DNA from: Glandiceps talaboti
Lineage: Eukaryota > Hemichordata > Enteropneusta > Spengelidae
Direction of reading: 5' to 3'
Assembly: GCF_964340395.1 (NCBI RefSeq)
Contig: NC_135557.1
Coordinates: 1,651,646-1,715,645 of the forward strand
Length of the DNA: 64,000 bases
This document shows positions 26,950 to 41,295 of this stretch, piece by piece (within the stretch, counting starts at the first letter, position 1; each line of letters starts with the position of its first letter). The notes below the pieces were generated by a model, which was not told the origin of the DNA, searched no databases, and saw nothing but the letters and a program-made list of their open reading frames with translations. Both the position numbers and the translations under genes were made by a program.

Positions 26950-28385
26950 GTGACAGCTCTCCATCAAGTCTGTATATGACCCAATGACTAATGAGTAATA
27001 CAGCTATCCATCAAATCTGTATATGACCCAATGACTAATGAGTAATACAGCTATCCATCAAATCTGTATATGACCCAATGACTAATGAGTAATACAGCTA
27101 TCCATCAAATCTGTATATGACCCAATGACTAATGAGCAATACAGCTATCCATCAAATCTGTATATGACCCAATGACTAATGAGTAATACAGCTATCCATC
27201 AAATCTGTATATGACCCAATGACTAATGAGTAATACAGCTATCCATCAAATCTGTATATGACCCAATGACTAATGAGTAATACAGCTATCCATCAAATCT
27301 GTGTATGACCCAATGACTAATGAGCAATACAGCTATCCATCAAATCTGTATATGACCCAATGACTAATGAGTAATACAGCTATCCATCAAATCTGTATAT
27401 GACCCAATGACTAATGAGTAATACAGCTATCCATCAAATCTGTGTATGACCCAATGACTAATGAGTAATACAGCTATCCATCAAATCTGTATACGACCCA
27501 ATGACTAATGAGTAATACAGCTATCCATCAAATCTGTATATGACCCAATGACTAATGAGTAATACAGCTATCCATCAAATCTGTGTATGACCCAATGACT
27601 AATGAGCAATACAGCTATCCATCAAATCTGTATACGACCCAATGACTAATGAGCAATACAGCTATCCATCAAATCTGTGTATGACCCAATGACTAATGAA
27701 TAATACAGCTATCCATCAAATCTGTATATGACCCAATGACTAATGAGTAATACAGCTATCCATCAAATCTGTATATGACCCAATGACTAATGAGTAATAC
27801 AGCTATCCATCAAATCTGTATATGACCCAATGACTAATGAGTAATACAGCTATCCATCAAATCTGTATATGACCCAATGACTAATGAGTAATACAGCTAT
27901 CCATCAAATCTGTATATGACCCAATGACTAATGAGCAATACAGCTATCCATCAAATCTGTGTATGACCCAATGACTAATGAGTAATACAGCTATCCATCA
28001 AATATGTATACGACCCAATGACTAATGAGTAATACAGCTATCCATCAAGTCTGTATATGACCCAATGACTAATGAGTAATACAGCTATCCATCAAATCTG
28101 TATATGACCCAATGACTAATGAGCAATACAGCTATCCATCAAATCTGTATATGACCCAATGACTAATGAGTAATACAGCTATCCATCAAATCTGTATATG
28201 ACCCAATGACTAATGAGCAATACAGCTATCCATCAAATCTGTATATGACTCAATGACTAATGAGTAATACAGCTATCCATCAAATCTGTATATGACCCAA
28301 TGACTAATGAGCAATACAGCTATCCATCAAATCTGTATATGACCCAATGACTAATGAGTAATACAGCTATCCATCAAATCTGTGT
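26950..28385. repeat. 47-bp minisatellite, about 30 copies
   Basis: The unit is CTATCCATCAAATCTGTATA, TGACCCAATGACTAATGAGT, AATACAG. Each copy contains TGACTAATGA, which resembles a branch point, and ends in ACAG. Confidence 0.96.
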
Positions 28386-28806
28386 ACAACCGAATTAGGG
28401 TTTGGTTTGTTCCACCACTGTAGAATTTTAACTAAGGACTTCAAACAATTTCTTCAGTATATCACATCTTGTTATCTCAATTGACATGTCCTTGTTGTAA
28501 CCATTAAAACATGACTATGACTTTTGACATTTTCCCAATGGTAGGTATAACACAACATTTCCACCATGACTTATGTAGACTCAGTTTAGATGATTAGCAC
28601 TCAACAGGCACCATTAACAGCATTGAATCCTGCTTTGGTCTTTGGTTGTTACTTTAAAATGTCACAGTCTGTAACATTTGATCTTTAGTGGTGAGGGGTC
28701 GAAATATTGGAAAAACTTATAGGCCATGAACCAGTCCCTTTATTAAACTTGAATGACCATAATTTCTAAGCATTCTTATACTATACTTATATCTTATGAT
28801 TCATAG
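28386..28806. other. Unique intron sequence before exon 28807
   Basis: Nothing beyond the acceptor region is recognised. Confidence 0.5.
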
Positions 28807-28899
28807 CCTGCATCCAGAGAACAAATTGAAGAATTCATCCAGAAACATCGAAAAGGAGGATTACGACAACTAAGACTTGAAGATCTTCATGACACTTGG
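28807..28899 (+). CDS. CASQ: Calsequestrin exon, end of domain II
   Basis: This 93-bp exon (31 codons, phase 0/0) follows GATTCATAG and precedes GTGAGA. It encodes PASREQIEEFIQKHRKG, then GLRQLRLEDLHDTW. This is a good match to calsequestrin EEEIV.FVEEH.R.TLR.L.PE.M.ETW, with the EEF..KH.R helix, the L.RL..ED core and the terminal TW kept. A 48-bp minisatellite of about 100 copies starts about 20 bp after the donor. Confidence 0.94.
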
Positions 28900-28917
28900 G
28901 TGAGAATGTGTTCATTT

Positions 28918-31900
28918 AACAATTTTATAGATATCTTTAGACTTGGTATAACAGGTTATTAAATAGTTTATGTTATAGATATCTTTAGACTTGGTATAAC
29001 AGGTTATTAAATAGTTTATGTTATAGATATCTTTAGACTTGGTATAGCAGGTTATTAAATAGTTTATGTAATAGATATCTTTAGACTTGGTATAACAGGT
29101 TATTAAATAGTTTATGTTATAGATATCTTTAGACTTGGTATAACAGGTTATTAAATAGTTTATGTTATAGATATCTTTAGACTTGGTATAACAGGTTATT
29201 AAATAGTTTATGTAATAGATATCTTTAGACTTGGTATAACAGGTTATTAAATAGTTTATGTTATAGATATCTTTAGACTTGGTATAGCAGGTTATTAAAT
29301 AGTTTATGTTATAGATATCTTTAGACTTGGTATAACAGGTTATTAAATAGTTTATGTTATAGATATCTTTAGACTTGGTATAGCAGGTTATTAAATAGTT
29401 TATGTTATAGATATCTTTAGACTTGGTATAACAGGTTATTAAATAGTTTATGTAATAGATATCTTTAGACTTGGTATAACAGGTTATTAAATAGTTTATG
29501 TAATAGATATCTTTAGACTTGGTATAACAGGTTATTGAATAGTTTATGTAATAGATATCTTTAGACTTGGTATAACAGGTTATTAAATAGTTTATGTTAT
29601 AGATATCTTTAGACTTGGTATAACAGGTTATTAAATAGTTTATGTAATAGATATCTTTAGACTTGGTATAACAGGTTATTAAATAGTTTATGTAATAGAT
29701 ATCTTTAGACTTGGTATAACAGGTTATTAAATAGTTTATGTTATAGATATCTTTAGACTTGGTATAACAGGTTATTAAATAGTTTATGTAATAGATATCT
29801 TTAGACTTGGTATAACAGGTTATTAAATAGTTTATGTTATAGATATCTTTAGACTTGGTATAACAGGTTATTAAATAGTTTATGTTATAGATATCTTTAG
29901 ACTTGGTATAACAGGTTATTGAATAGTTTATGTAATAGATATCTTTAGACTTGGTATAACAGGTTATTAAATAGTTTATGTTATAGATATCTTTAGACTT
30001 GGTATAACAGGTTATAAATAGTTTATGTTATAGATATCTTTAGACTTGGTATAACAGGTTATTAAATAGTTTATGTAATAGATATCTTTAGACTTGGTAT
30101 AACAGGTTATTAAATAGTTTATGTTATAGATATCTTTAGACTTGGTATAACAGGTTATTAAATAGTTTATGTTATAGATATCTTTAGACTTGGTATAACA
30201 GGTTATTAAATAGTTTATGTTATAGATATCTTTAGACTTGGTATAACAGGTTATTAAATAGTTTATGTAATAGATATCTTTAGACTTGGTATAACAGTTT
30301 ATCAAATAGTTTATGTTATAGATATCTTTAGACTTGGTATAACAGGTTATTAAATAGTTTATGTTATAGATATCTTTAGACTTGGTATAACAGGTTATTA
30401 AATAGTTTATGTAATAGATATCTTTAGACTTGGTATAACAGGTTATTAAATAGTTTATGTTATAGATATCTTTAGACTTGGTATAGCAGGTTATTAAATA
30501 GTTTATGTAATAGATATCTTTAGACTTGGTATAACAGGTTATTGAATAGTTTATGTTATAGATATCTTTAGACTTGGTATAACAGGTTATTAAATAGTTT
30601 ATGTTATAGATATCTTTAGACTTGGTAAAACAGGTTATTAAATAGTTTATGTTATAGATATCTTTAGACTTGGTATAACAGGTTATTAAATAGTTTATGT
30701 AATAGATATCTTTAGACTTGGTATAACAGGTTATTAAATAGTTTATGTTATAGATATCTTTAGACTTGGTATAACAGGTTATTAAATAGTTTATGTTATA
30801 GATATCTTTAGACTTGGTATAACAGGTTATTAAATAGTTTATGTTATAGATATCTTTAGACTTGGTATAACAGGTTATTAAATAGTTTATGTTATAGATA
30901 TCTTTAGACTTGGTATAACAGGTTATTAAATAGTTTATGTTATAGATATCTTTAGACTTGGTATAACAGGTTATTAAATAGTTTATGCTATAGATATCTT
31001 TAGACTTGGTATAACAGGTTATTAAATAGTTTATGTAATAGATATCTTTAGACTTGGTATAACAGGTTATTAAATAGTTTATGTTATAGATATCTTTAGA
31101 CTTGGTATAACAGGTTATTAAATAGTTTATGTAATAGATATCTTTAGACTTGGTATAACAGGTTATTAAATAGTTTATGTTATAGATATCTTTAGACTTG
31201 GTATAACAGGTTATTAAATAGTTTATGTTATAGATATCTTTAGACTTGGTATAACAGGTTATTAAATAGTTTATGTTATAGATATCTTTAGACTTGGTAT
31301 AACAGGTTATTAAATAGTTTATGTTATAGATATCTTTAGACTTGGTATAACAGGTTATTAAATAGTTTATGTTATAGATATCTTTAGACTTGGTATAACA
31401 GGTTATTAAATAGTTTATGTAATAGATATCTTTAGACTTGGTATAACAGGTTATTAAATAGTTTATGTTATAGATATCTTTAGACTTGGTATAACAGGTT
31501 ATTAAATAGTTTACGTTATAGATATCTTTAGACTTGGTATAACAGGTTATTGAATAGTTTATGTTATAGATATCTTTAGACTTGGTATAACAGGTTATTA
31601 AATAGTTTATGTAATAGATATCTTTAGACTTGGTATAACAGGTTATTAAATAGTTTATGTTATAGATATCTTTAGACTTGGTATAACAGGTTATTAAATA
31701 GTTTATGTAATAGATATCTTTAGACTTGGTATAGCAGGTTATAAATAGTTTATGTTATAGATATCTTTAGACTTGGTATAACAGGTTATAAATAGTTTAT
31801 GTAATAGATATCTTTAGACTTGGTATAGCAGGTTATTAAATAGTTTATGTTATAGATATCTTTAGACTTGGTATAACAGGTTATTAAATAGTTTATGTTA

Positions 31901-33698
31901 TAGATATCTTTAGACTTGGTATAACAGGTTATTAAATAGTTTATGTAATAGATATCTTTAGACTTGGTATAACAGGTTATTGAGTATTTTATGTTATAGA
32001 TATCTTTAGACTTGGTATAACAGGTTATTAAATAGTTTATGTTATAGATATCTTTAGACTTGGTATAACAGGTTATTAAATAGTTTATGTAATAGATATC
32101 TTTAGACTTGGTATAACAGGTTATTAAATAGTTTATGTTATAGATATCTTTAGACTTGGTATAACAGGTTATTAAATAGTTTATGTAATAGATATCTTTA
32201 GACTTGGTATAACAGGTTATTAAATAGTTTATGTTATAGATATCTTTAGACTTGGTATAACAGGTTATTAAATAGTTTATGTTATAGATATCTTTAGACT
32301 TGGTATAACAGGTTATCAAATAGTTTATGTAATAGATATCTTTAGACTTGGTATAACAGTTTATCAAATAGTTTATGTTATAGATATCTTTAGACTTGGT
32401 ATAACAGGTTATTAAATAGTTTATGTTATAGATATCTTTAGACTTGGTATAACAGGTTATTAAATAGTTTATGTAATAGATATCTTTAGACTTGGTATAA
32501 CAGGTTATAAATAGTTTATGTTATAGATATCTTTAGACTTGGTATAACAGGTTATTAAATAGTTTATGTTATAGATATCTTTAGACTTGGTATAACAGGT
32601 TATAAATAGTTTATGTTATAGATATCTTTAGACTTGGTATAACAGGTTATTAAATAGTTTATGTTATAGATATCTTTAGACTTGGTATAACAGGTTATTA
32701 AATAGTTTATGTTATAGATATCTTTAGACTTGGTATAACAGGTTATTAAATAGTTTATGTTATAGATATCTTTAGACTTGGTATAACAGGTTATTAAATA
32801 GTTTATGTTATAGATATCTTTAGACTTGGTATAACAGGTTATTAAATAGTTTATGCTATAGATATCTTTAGACTTGGTATAACAGGTTATTAAATAGTTT
32901 ATGTAATAGATATCTTTAGACTTGGTATAACAGGTTATTAAATAGTTTATGTTATAGATATCTTTAGACTTGGTATAACAGGTTATTAAATAGTTTATGT
33001 TATAGATATCTTTAGACTTGGTATAACAGGTTATTAAATAGTTTATGTTATAGATATCTTTAGACTTGGTATAACAGGTTATTAAATAGTTTATGTTATA
33101 GATATCTTTAGACTTGGTATAACAGGTTATTAAATAGTTTATGCTATAGATATCTTTAGACTTGGTATAACAGGTTATTAAATAGTTTATGTTATAGATA
33201 TCTTTAGACTTGGTATAACAGGTTATTAAATAGTTTATGTTATAGATATCTTTAGACTTGGTATAACAGGTTATTAAATAGTTTATGCTATAGATATCTT
33301 TAGACTTGGTATAACAGGTTATTAAATAGTTTATGTTATAGATATCTTTAGACTTGGTATAACAGGTTATTAAATAGTTTATGTTATAGATATCTTTAGA
33401 CTTGGTATAACAGGTTATTAAATAGTTTATGTTATAGATATCTTTAGACTTGGTATAACAGGTTATTAAATAGTTTATGTTATAGATATCTTTAGACTTG
33501 GTATAACAGGTTATTAAATAGTTTATGTTATAGATATCTTTAGACTTGGTATAACAGGTTATTAAATAGTTTATGTTATAGATATCTTTAGACTTGGTAT
33601 AACAGGTTATTAAATAGTTTATGTTATAGATATCTTTAGACTTGGTATAACAGGTTATTAAATAGTTTATGTTATAGATATCTTTAGACTTGGTATAT
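28918..33698. repeat. 48-bp minisatellite, about 99 copies
   Basis: The unit is ATAGATATCTTTAGACTTGG, TATAACAGGTTATTAAATAG, TTTATGTT. Two subtypes (TGTTATAG and TGTAATAG) alternate irregularly. It begins about 20 bp after an exon donor. Confidence 0.97.
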
Positions 33699-34201
33699 AG
33701 ATGTTATAGAAATGTCAAGCTTAGTGAGACTGCTCACATGTAATGTCCAGTTCATTGAGATAACACACACTAAAGATAGCAGAGCCTGACCTCTGACTGT
33801 GACAGGGTTTCATACTGTGGTATTACGTGGTCTCTGTAATGTTGGATTTTTAAATATTAGAACATGTACAATCTAGCAAGTCTACCAACATATTCCCCAC
33901 ATAATAATAGTAGTAGCGTTTACACAGAGAAGACACTTTGAAAGCAGTGGCTGGAATGCTACCTTTAGTGTGTTTATTAGATACAACTTTCTATAACATT
34001 TTGTTTTTGGACTGTTAAGAAATGGACAGCTGTGCACTCTTAATTGTCAAATTGAGGAATATTTTGTCTTTGAAAATATACAGTAGATTATGGTATATTG
34101 AACCATAGTCAGGAAAGTGACTTAGTTCACAAGTTGACATGACAACAGTTGACATGACTACAGGTGAGATGATGACATTAAATAAATTATTTCCATTCTA
34201 G
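33699..34201. other. Unique intron sequence before exon 34202
   Basis: Ends in the TTTCCATTCTAG acceptor. No other feature. Confidence 0.5.
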
Positions 34202-34357
34202 GAACATGATGCCAGCATTAACTTGATAGTGGTCTTTGCCAAACCTTACACATCTAGAGGAGCTGAATTCTTTTCTGTGGTAAAGAAACTAGTCAGACAT
34301 AATGGTCCGACTGGAAAGTTTAGCTTTATTTGGATAGATCCAGACCAATTTGGAATG
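34202..34357 (+). CDS. CASQ: Calsequestrin exon, domain III core
   Basis: This 156-bp exon (52 codons, phase 0/0) follows TTCCATTCTAG and precedes GTAAGTT. It begins EHDASINLIVVFAKP and ends FSFIWIDPDQFGM. It matches calsequestrin EDD..GIHIVAFAE...PDG.EFL..LK.VA.....NP.LSI.WIDPDDFPLL. The WIDPD motif is the most diagnostic residue string in the window. It is the third thioredoxin-like domain. As in all calsequestrins there is no CxxC redox motif, so a binding rather than a disulfide-exchange role is expected. Confidence 0.95.
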
Positions 34358-35295
34358 GTAAGTTTTTAAGTTTAATAGTAAAAATAAATTCTATACAGTT
34401 ATTTCCAGGGGATGAAATGTTTGACCTAATAGATTCATTGTTGTAGGGGAAAGTGACATGGAGACAGGAATGAGAAACAAGGAAAATAACAATATTACCT
34501 AATATACCCTGTTATTAATTCCAGAGCACCCCTACTGGAATTTTAGATTTCTCTCAAATTTCGTGGTTTCTGACTCCATCAATTCGTAGCTACTTTCTAT
34601 AGAGTGCCCCCCACGGGGGTAAAGCATCATTACCAAGAATGCACTGTGCCATGATGACTCGCTTGTATGCCCTTTAGATGATTGGTTCTTGAGACATCCT
34701 TATAAGGAGATCACCCAGCACTCAGGGTCTGGCCTCTCGACGATCAAACAAGTTGCTCTCTGCCTCATACATCTGTATGCTGTGGTCATCACATGACGTC
34801 GGTCTACTCAGTAGACCTTGGGAGTTGTTGTTATTTTGACAAGCTGACTATATAAGCTTAGTGAATAAACAGTGACATTTTTTAAAGTTCAAAATGAGGT
34901 TTTGAAGTAAATAAGGGTAAGGCACGATGGCGGCTATTTGAAATACATTTTTCCTGTTTTGTTCATTTTGCCAATTATTGTCCGTGAAGTTTTCTTCCCA
35001 CATAACATGCATATTGATTGACTTAAAAGAGACTATGAAGTCTTTGAGGTAGGAACAATGTAGACAACCATTAATTACAATAATGACAAATACTCGACAA
35101 TTTCCAAAAGACTAACTGTGAATACTGAACCATAGATACTAACGCTATAGATTTATGCATTGTGTGATGTCAAACACGATTCTGCAGACTTCAACTAGGA
35201 TTTTTCTACGCCGTCAAAAAATTATAACAGGTTCAAATACCTTTTGCTTAAGTGTGGACATCGTGTTCAATCATTAGATTTGTGTTCAGTTTTAC

Positions 35296-35297
<2 letters not shown>
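34358..35297. other. Unique intron sequence
   Basis: Contains short palindromes (GGTCTACTCAGTAGACC at about 34800 and CCCCCCACGGGGG at about 34606). No gene or named element is recognised. Confidence 0.5.

Positions 35298-35371
<74 letters not shown>
35298..35371. repeat. (TG)n microsatellite
   Basis: TG dinucleotides with one TATG interruption. Confidence 0.97.
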
Positions 35372-35372
<1 letters not shown>

Positions 35373-35439
35373 ATGCATGTGTTTATTGCATTTCCATATG
35401 TAAAGTTGACAAAATAGTGAAAAATATGTTTCTGTCGTA

Positions 35440-38400
35440 CAGCCATAAACTAATTATGATAAGATATAATATTTTGTAGGGATGGTTTTTGACCAAGCCA
35501 TAAACTAATTATGATAATATATAATATTTTGTAGGGATGGTTTTTGACCAAGCCATAAACTAATTATGATAATATATAATATTTTGTAGGGATGATTTTT
35601 GACCAAGCCATAAACTAATTATGATAATATATAATATTTTGTAGGGATGGTTTTTGACCAAGCCATAAACTAATTATGATAATATATAATATTTTGTAGG
35701 GATGGTTTTTGACCAAGCCATAAACTAATTATGATAATATATAATATTTTGTAGGGATGGTTTTTGACCAAGCCATAAACTAATTATGATAATATATAAT
35801 ATTTTGTAGGGATGGTTTTTGACCAAGCCATAAACTAATTATGATAATATATAATATTTTGTAGGGATGGTTTTTGACCAAGCCATAAACTAATTATGAT
35901 AATATATAATATTTTGTAGGGATGGTTTTTGACCAAGCCATAAACTAATTATGATAATATATAATATTTTGTAGGGATGATTTTTGACCAAGCCATAAAC
36001 TAATTATGATAATATATAATATTTTGTAGGGATGGTTTTTGACCAAGCCATAAACTAATTATGATAATATATAATATTTTGTAGGGATGATTTTTGACCA
36101 AGCCATAAACTAATTATGATAATATATAATATTTTGTAGGGATGGTTTTTGACCAAGCCATAAACTAATTATGATAAGATATAATATTTTGTAGGGATGG
36201 TTTTTGACCAAGCCATAAACTAATTATGATAAGATATAATATTTTGTAGGGATGGTTTTTGACCAAGCCATAAACTAATTATGATAATATATAATATTTT
36301 GTAGGGATGGTTTTTGACCAAGCCATAAACTAATTATGATAATATATAATATTTTGTAGGGATGGTTTTTGACCAAGCCATAAACTAATTATGATAATAT
36401 ATAATATTTTGTAGGGATGGTTTTTGACAAAGCCATAAACTAATTATGATAATATATAATATTTTGTAGGGATGGTTTTTGACCAAGCCATAAACTAATT
36501 ATGATAATATATAATATTTTGTAGGGATGGTTTTTGACCAAGCCATAAACTAATTATGATAATATATAATATTTTGTAGGGATGGTTTTTGACCAAGCCA
36601 TAAACTAATTATGATAATATATAATATTTTGTAGGGATGGTTTATGACCAAGCCATAAACTAATTATGATAATATATAATATTTTGTAGGGATGATTTTT
36701 GACCAAGCCATAAACTAATTATGATAATATATAATATTTTGTAGGGATGGTTTTTGACCAAGCCATAAACTAATTATGATAATATATAATATTTTGTAGG
36801 GATGGTTTTTGACCAAGCCATAAACTAATTATGATAAGATATAATATTTTGTAGGGATGGTTTTTGACCAAGCCATAAACTAATTATGATAAGATATAAT
36901 ATTTTGTAGGGATGGTTTTTGACCAAGCCATAAACTAATTATGATAATATATAATATTTTGTAGGGATGGTTTTTGACCAAGCCATAAACTAATTATGAT
37001 AATATATAATATTTTGTAGGGATGGTTTTTGACCAAGCCATAAACTAATTATGATAATATATAATATTTTGTAGGGATGGTTTTTGACCAAGCCATAAAC
37101 TAATTATGATAAGATATAATATTTTGTAGGGATGGTTTTTGACCAAGCCATAAACTAATTATGATAAGATATAATATTTTGTAGGGATGGTTTTTGACCA
37201 AGCCATAAACTAATTATGATAATATATAATGTTTTGTAGGGATGGTTTTTGACCAAGCCATAAACTAATTATGATAAGATTTAATGTTTTGTAGGGATGG
37301 TTTTTGACCAAGCCATAAACTAATTATGATAAGATATAATGTTTTGTAGGGATGGTTTTTGACCAAGCCATAAACTAATTATGATAAGATTTAATGTTTT
37401 GTAGGGATGGTTTTTGACCAAGCCATAAACTAATTATGATAAGATATAATATTTTGTAGGGATGGTTTTTGATCAAGCCATAAACTAATTATGATAATAT
37501 ATAATGTTTTGTAGGGATGGTTTTTGACCAAGCCATAAACTAATTATGATAATATATAATGTTTTGTAGGGATGGTTTTTGACCAAGCCATAAACTAATT
37601 ATGATAAGATTTAATGTTTTGTAGGGATGGTTTTTGACCAAGCCATAAACTAATTATGATAATATATAATATTTTGTAGGGATGGTTTTTGACCAAGCCA
37701 TAAACTAATTATGATAAGATTTAATGTTTTGTAGGGATGGTTTTTGACCAAGCCATAAACTAATTATGATAAGATATAATATTTTGTAGGGATGGTTTTT
37801 GACCAAGCCATAAACTAATTATGATAATATATAATATTTTGTAGGGATGGTTTTTGACCAAGCCATAAACTAATTATGATAATATATAATATTTTGTAGG
37901 GATGGTTTTTGACCAAGCCATAAACTAATTATGATAAGATATAATGTTTTGTAGGGATGGTTTTTGACCAAGCCATGAACTAATTATGATAAGATTTAAT
38001 GTTTTGTAGGGATGGTTTTTGACCAAGCCATAAACTAATTATGATAAGATATAATATTTTGTAGGGATGGTTTTTGACCAAGCCATAAACTAATTATGAT
38101 AAGATATAATGTTTTGTAGGGATGGTTTTTGACCAAGCCATAAACTAATTATGATAATATATAATATTTTGTAGGGATGGTTTTTGACCAAGCCATAAAC
38201 TAATTATGATAAGATATAATGTTTTGTAGGGATGGTTTTTGACCAAGCCATAAACTAATTATGATAATATATAATATTTTGTAGGGATGATTTTTGACCA
38301 AGCCATAAACTAATTATGATAAGATATAATATTTTGTAGGGATGGTTTTTAACCAAGCCATAAACTAATTATAATAATATATAATATTTTGTAGGGATGA

Positions 38401-40222
38401 TTTTTGACCAAGCCATAAACTAATTATGATAATATATAATGTTTTGTAGGGATGGTTTTTGACCAAGCCATAAACTAATTATGATAATATATAATGTTTT
38501 GTAGGGATGGTTTTTGACCAAGCCATAAACTAATTATGATAAGATTTAATGTTTTGTAGGGATGGTTTTTGACCAAGCCATAAACTAATTATGATAATAT
38601 ATAATATTTTGTAGGGATGGTTTTTGACCAAGCCATAAACTAATTATGATAAGATTTAATGTTTTGTAGGGATGGTTTTTGACCAAGCCATAAACTAATT
38701 ATGATAAGATATAATATTTTGTAGGGATGGTTTTTGACCAAGCCATAAACTAATTATGATAATATATAATATTTTGTAGGGATGGTTTTTGACCAAGCCA
38801 TAAACTAATTATGATAATATATAATATTTTGTAGGGATGGTTTTTGACCAAGCCATAAACTAATTATGATAAGATATAATGTTTTGTAGGGATGGTTTTT
38901 GACCAAGCCATGAACTAATTATGATAAGATTTAATGTTTTGTAGGGATGGTTTTTGACCAAGCCATAAACTAATTATGATAAGATATAATATTTTGTAGG
39001 GATGGTTTTTGACCAAGCCATAAACTAATTATGATAAGATATAATGTTTTGTAGGGATGGTTTTTGACCAAGCCATAAACTAATTATGATAATATATAAT
39101 ATTTTGTAGGGATGGTTTTTGACCAAGCCATAAACTAATTATGATAAGATATAATGTTTTGTAGGGATGGTTTTTGACCAAGCCATAAACTAATTATGAT
39201 AATATATAATATTTTGTAGGGATGATTTTTGACCAAGCCATAAACTAATTATGATAAGATATAATATTTTGTAGGGATGGTTTTTAACCAAGCCATAAAC
39301 TAATTATAATAATATATAATATTTTGTAGGGATGATTTTTGACCAAGCCATAAACTAATTATGATAAGATTTAATGTTTTGTAGGGATGGTTTTTGACCA
39401 AGCCATAAACTAATTATGATAATATATAATATTTTGTAGGGATGGTTTATGACCAAGACATAAACTAATTATGATAATATATAATATTTTGTAGGGATGG
39501 TTTTTGACAAAGCCATAAACTAATTATGATAATATATAATGTTTTGTAGGGATGGTTTTTGACCAAGCCATAAACTAATTATGATAATATATAATATTTT
39601 GTAGGGATGGTTTTTGACCAAGCCATAAACTAATTATGATAAGATTTAATGTTTTGTAGGGATGGTTTTTAACCAAGCCATAAACTAATTATGATAATAT
39701 ATAATATTTTGTAGGGATGGTTTTTGACAAAGCCATAAACTAATTATGATAAGATATAATATTTTGTAGGGATGGTTTTTGACCAAGCCATAAACTAATT
39801 ATGATAATATATAATATTTTGTAGGGATGGTTTTTGACAAAGCCATAAACTAATTATGATAAGATATAATATTTTGTAGGGATGGTTTTTGACAAAGCCA
39901 TAAACTAATTATGATAAGATATAATATTTTGTAGGGATGGTTTTTGACCAAGCCATAAACTAATTATGATAATATATAATATTTTGTAGGGATGATTTTT
40001 GACCAAGCCATAAACTAATTATAATAATATATAATGTTTTGTAGGGATGGTTTTTGACCAAGCCATAAACTAATTATGATAATATATAATATTTTGTAGG
40101 GATGGTTTTTGACCAAGCCATAAACTAATTATGATAATATATAATATTTTGTAGGGATGATTTTTGACCAAGCCATAAACTAATTATGATAAGATATAAT
40201 ATTTTGTAGGGATGATTTTTGA
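35440..40222. repeat. 55-bp minisatellite, about 87 copies, with a 935-bp higher-order duplication
   Basis: The unit is GCCATAAACTAATTATGATA, ATATATAATATTTTGTAGGG, ATGGTTTTTGACCAA. Rare variants recur 935 bp (17 units) apart: CCATGAAC at 37973 and 38908, and TTTTTAACC at about 38346 and 39281. Confidence 0.97.
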
Positions 40223-40290
40223 CTACGTTTATTGGTGTTATTTAATCAAGAATGATGGTAGCATAGAAAATATCAACTAATACAACATTG

Positions 40291-41098
40291 TAGGCTCACC
40301 TTGTCCATCTTCTGTGTAGGCTCACCTTGTCCATCTTCTGTGTAGGCTCACCTTGTCCATCTTCTGTGTAGGCTCACCTTGTCCATCTTCTGTGTAGGCT
40401 CACCTTGTCCATCTTCTGTGTAGGCTCACCTTGTCCATCTTCTGTGTAGGCTCACCTTGTCCATCTTCTGTGTAGGCTCACCTTGTCCATCTTCTGTGTA
40501 GGCTCACCTTGTCCATCTTCTGTGTAGGCTCACCTTGTCCATCTTCTGTGTAGGCTCACCTTGTCCATCTTCTGTGTAGGCTCACCTTGTCCATCTTCTG
40601 TGTAGGCTCACCTTGTCCATCTTCTGTGTAGGCTCACCTTGTCCATCTTCTGTGTAGGCTCACCTTGTCCATCTTCTGTGTAGGCTCACCTTGTCCATCT
40701 TCTGTGTAGGCTCACCTTGTCCATCTTCTGTGTAGGCTCACCTTGTCCATCTTCTGTGTAGGCTCACCTTGTCCATCTTCTGTGTAGGCTCACCTTGTCC
40801 ATCTTCTGTGTAAGCTCACCTTGTCCATCTTCTGTGTAGGCTCACCTTGTCCATCTTCTGTGTAGGCTCACCTTGTCCATCTTCTGTGTAGGCTCACCTT
40901 GTCCATCTTCTGTGTAGGCTCACCTTGTCCATCTTCTGTGTAGGCTCACCTTGTCCATCTTCTGTGTAGGCTCACCTTGTCCATCTTCTGTGTAGGCTCA
41001 CCTTGTCCATCTTCTGTGTAGGCTCACCTTGTCCATCTTCTGTGTAGGCTCACCTTGTCCATCTTCTGTGTAGGCTCACCTTGTCCATCTTCTGTGTA
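40291..41098. repeat. 26-bp minisatellite, about 31 nearly identical copies
   Basis: The unit is TAGGCTCACCTTGTCCATCT-TCTGTG. I saw a single variant copy (TAAGCTC near 40811). The homogeneity suggests recent expansion. Confidence 0.97.
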
Positions 41099-41220
41099 AT
41101 TTATTTAAAGTTATTTTGATCACTATGTTGCTTGTTTCTTTATCCCACAAAATAGAAGACTTGTAAAAGGTGATATTTTATTCAATTAATTGTATTTCAT
41201 TGTATGCTTATTATCAACAG

Positions 41221-41295
41221 ATGCATAACTATTGGGAGAAACTATATGGTATTGATGTCGATGAACCAAATATTGGATTAGTTGATATTGATAAT
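41221..41295 (+). CDS. CASQ: Calsequestrin exon, domain III (source of an 81-bp exon-plus-donor array)
   Basis: This 75-bp exon (25 codons, phase 0/0) follows TTATCAACAG and precedes GTAAGTATT. It encodes MHNYWEKLYGIDV then DEPNIGLVDIDN, matching calsequestrin LV.YWEKTF.IDL..PQIGVVNVTD with YWEK preserved. The last 56 exon bases plus 25 intron bases recur as an 81-bp unit seven times in all, so seven identical donors exist, at 41296, 41377, 41458, 41539, 41620, 41701 and 41782. The first donor gives the product that fits the family without an insertion. Use of any later donor would add 27 residues per copy, still in frame. Confidence 0.93.

Noticed and set aside
30012-32367. Minus-strand frames with CYTKSKDIY repeats
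   Set aside because: The 48-bp unit is divisible by 3 and stop-free in one frame. Intronic array only.
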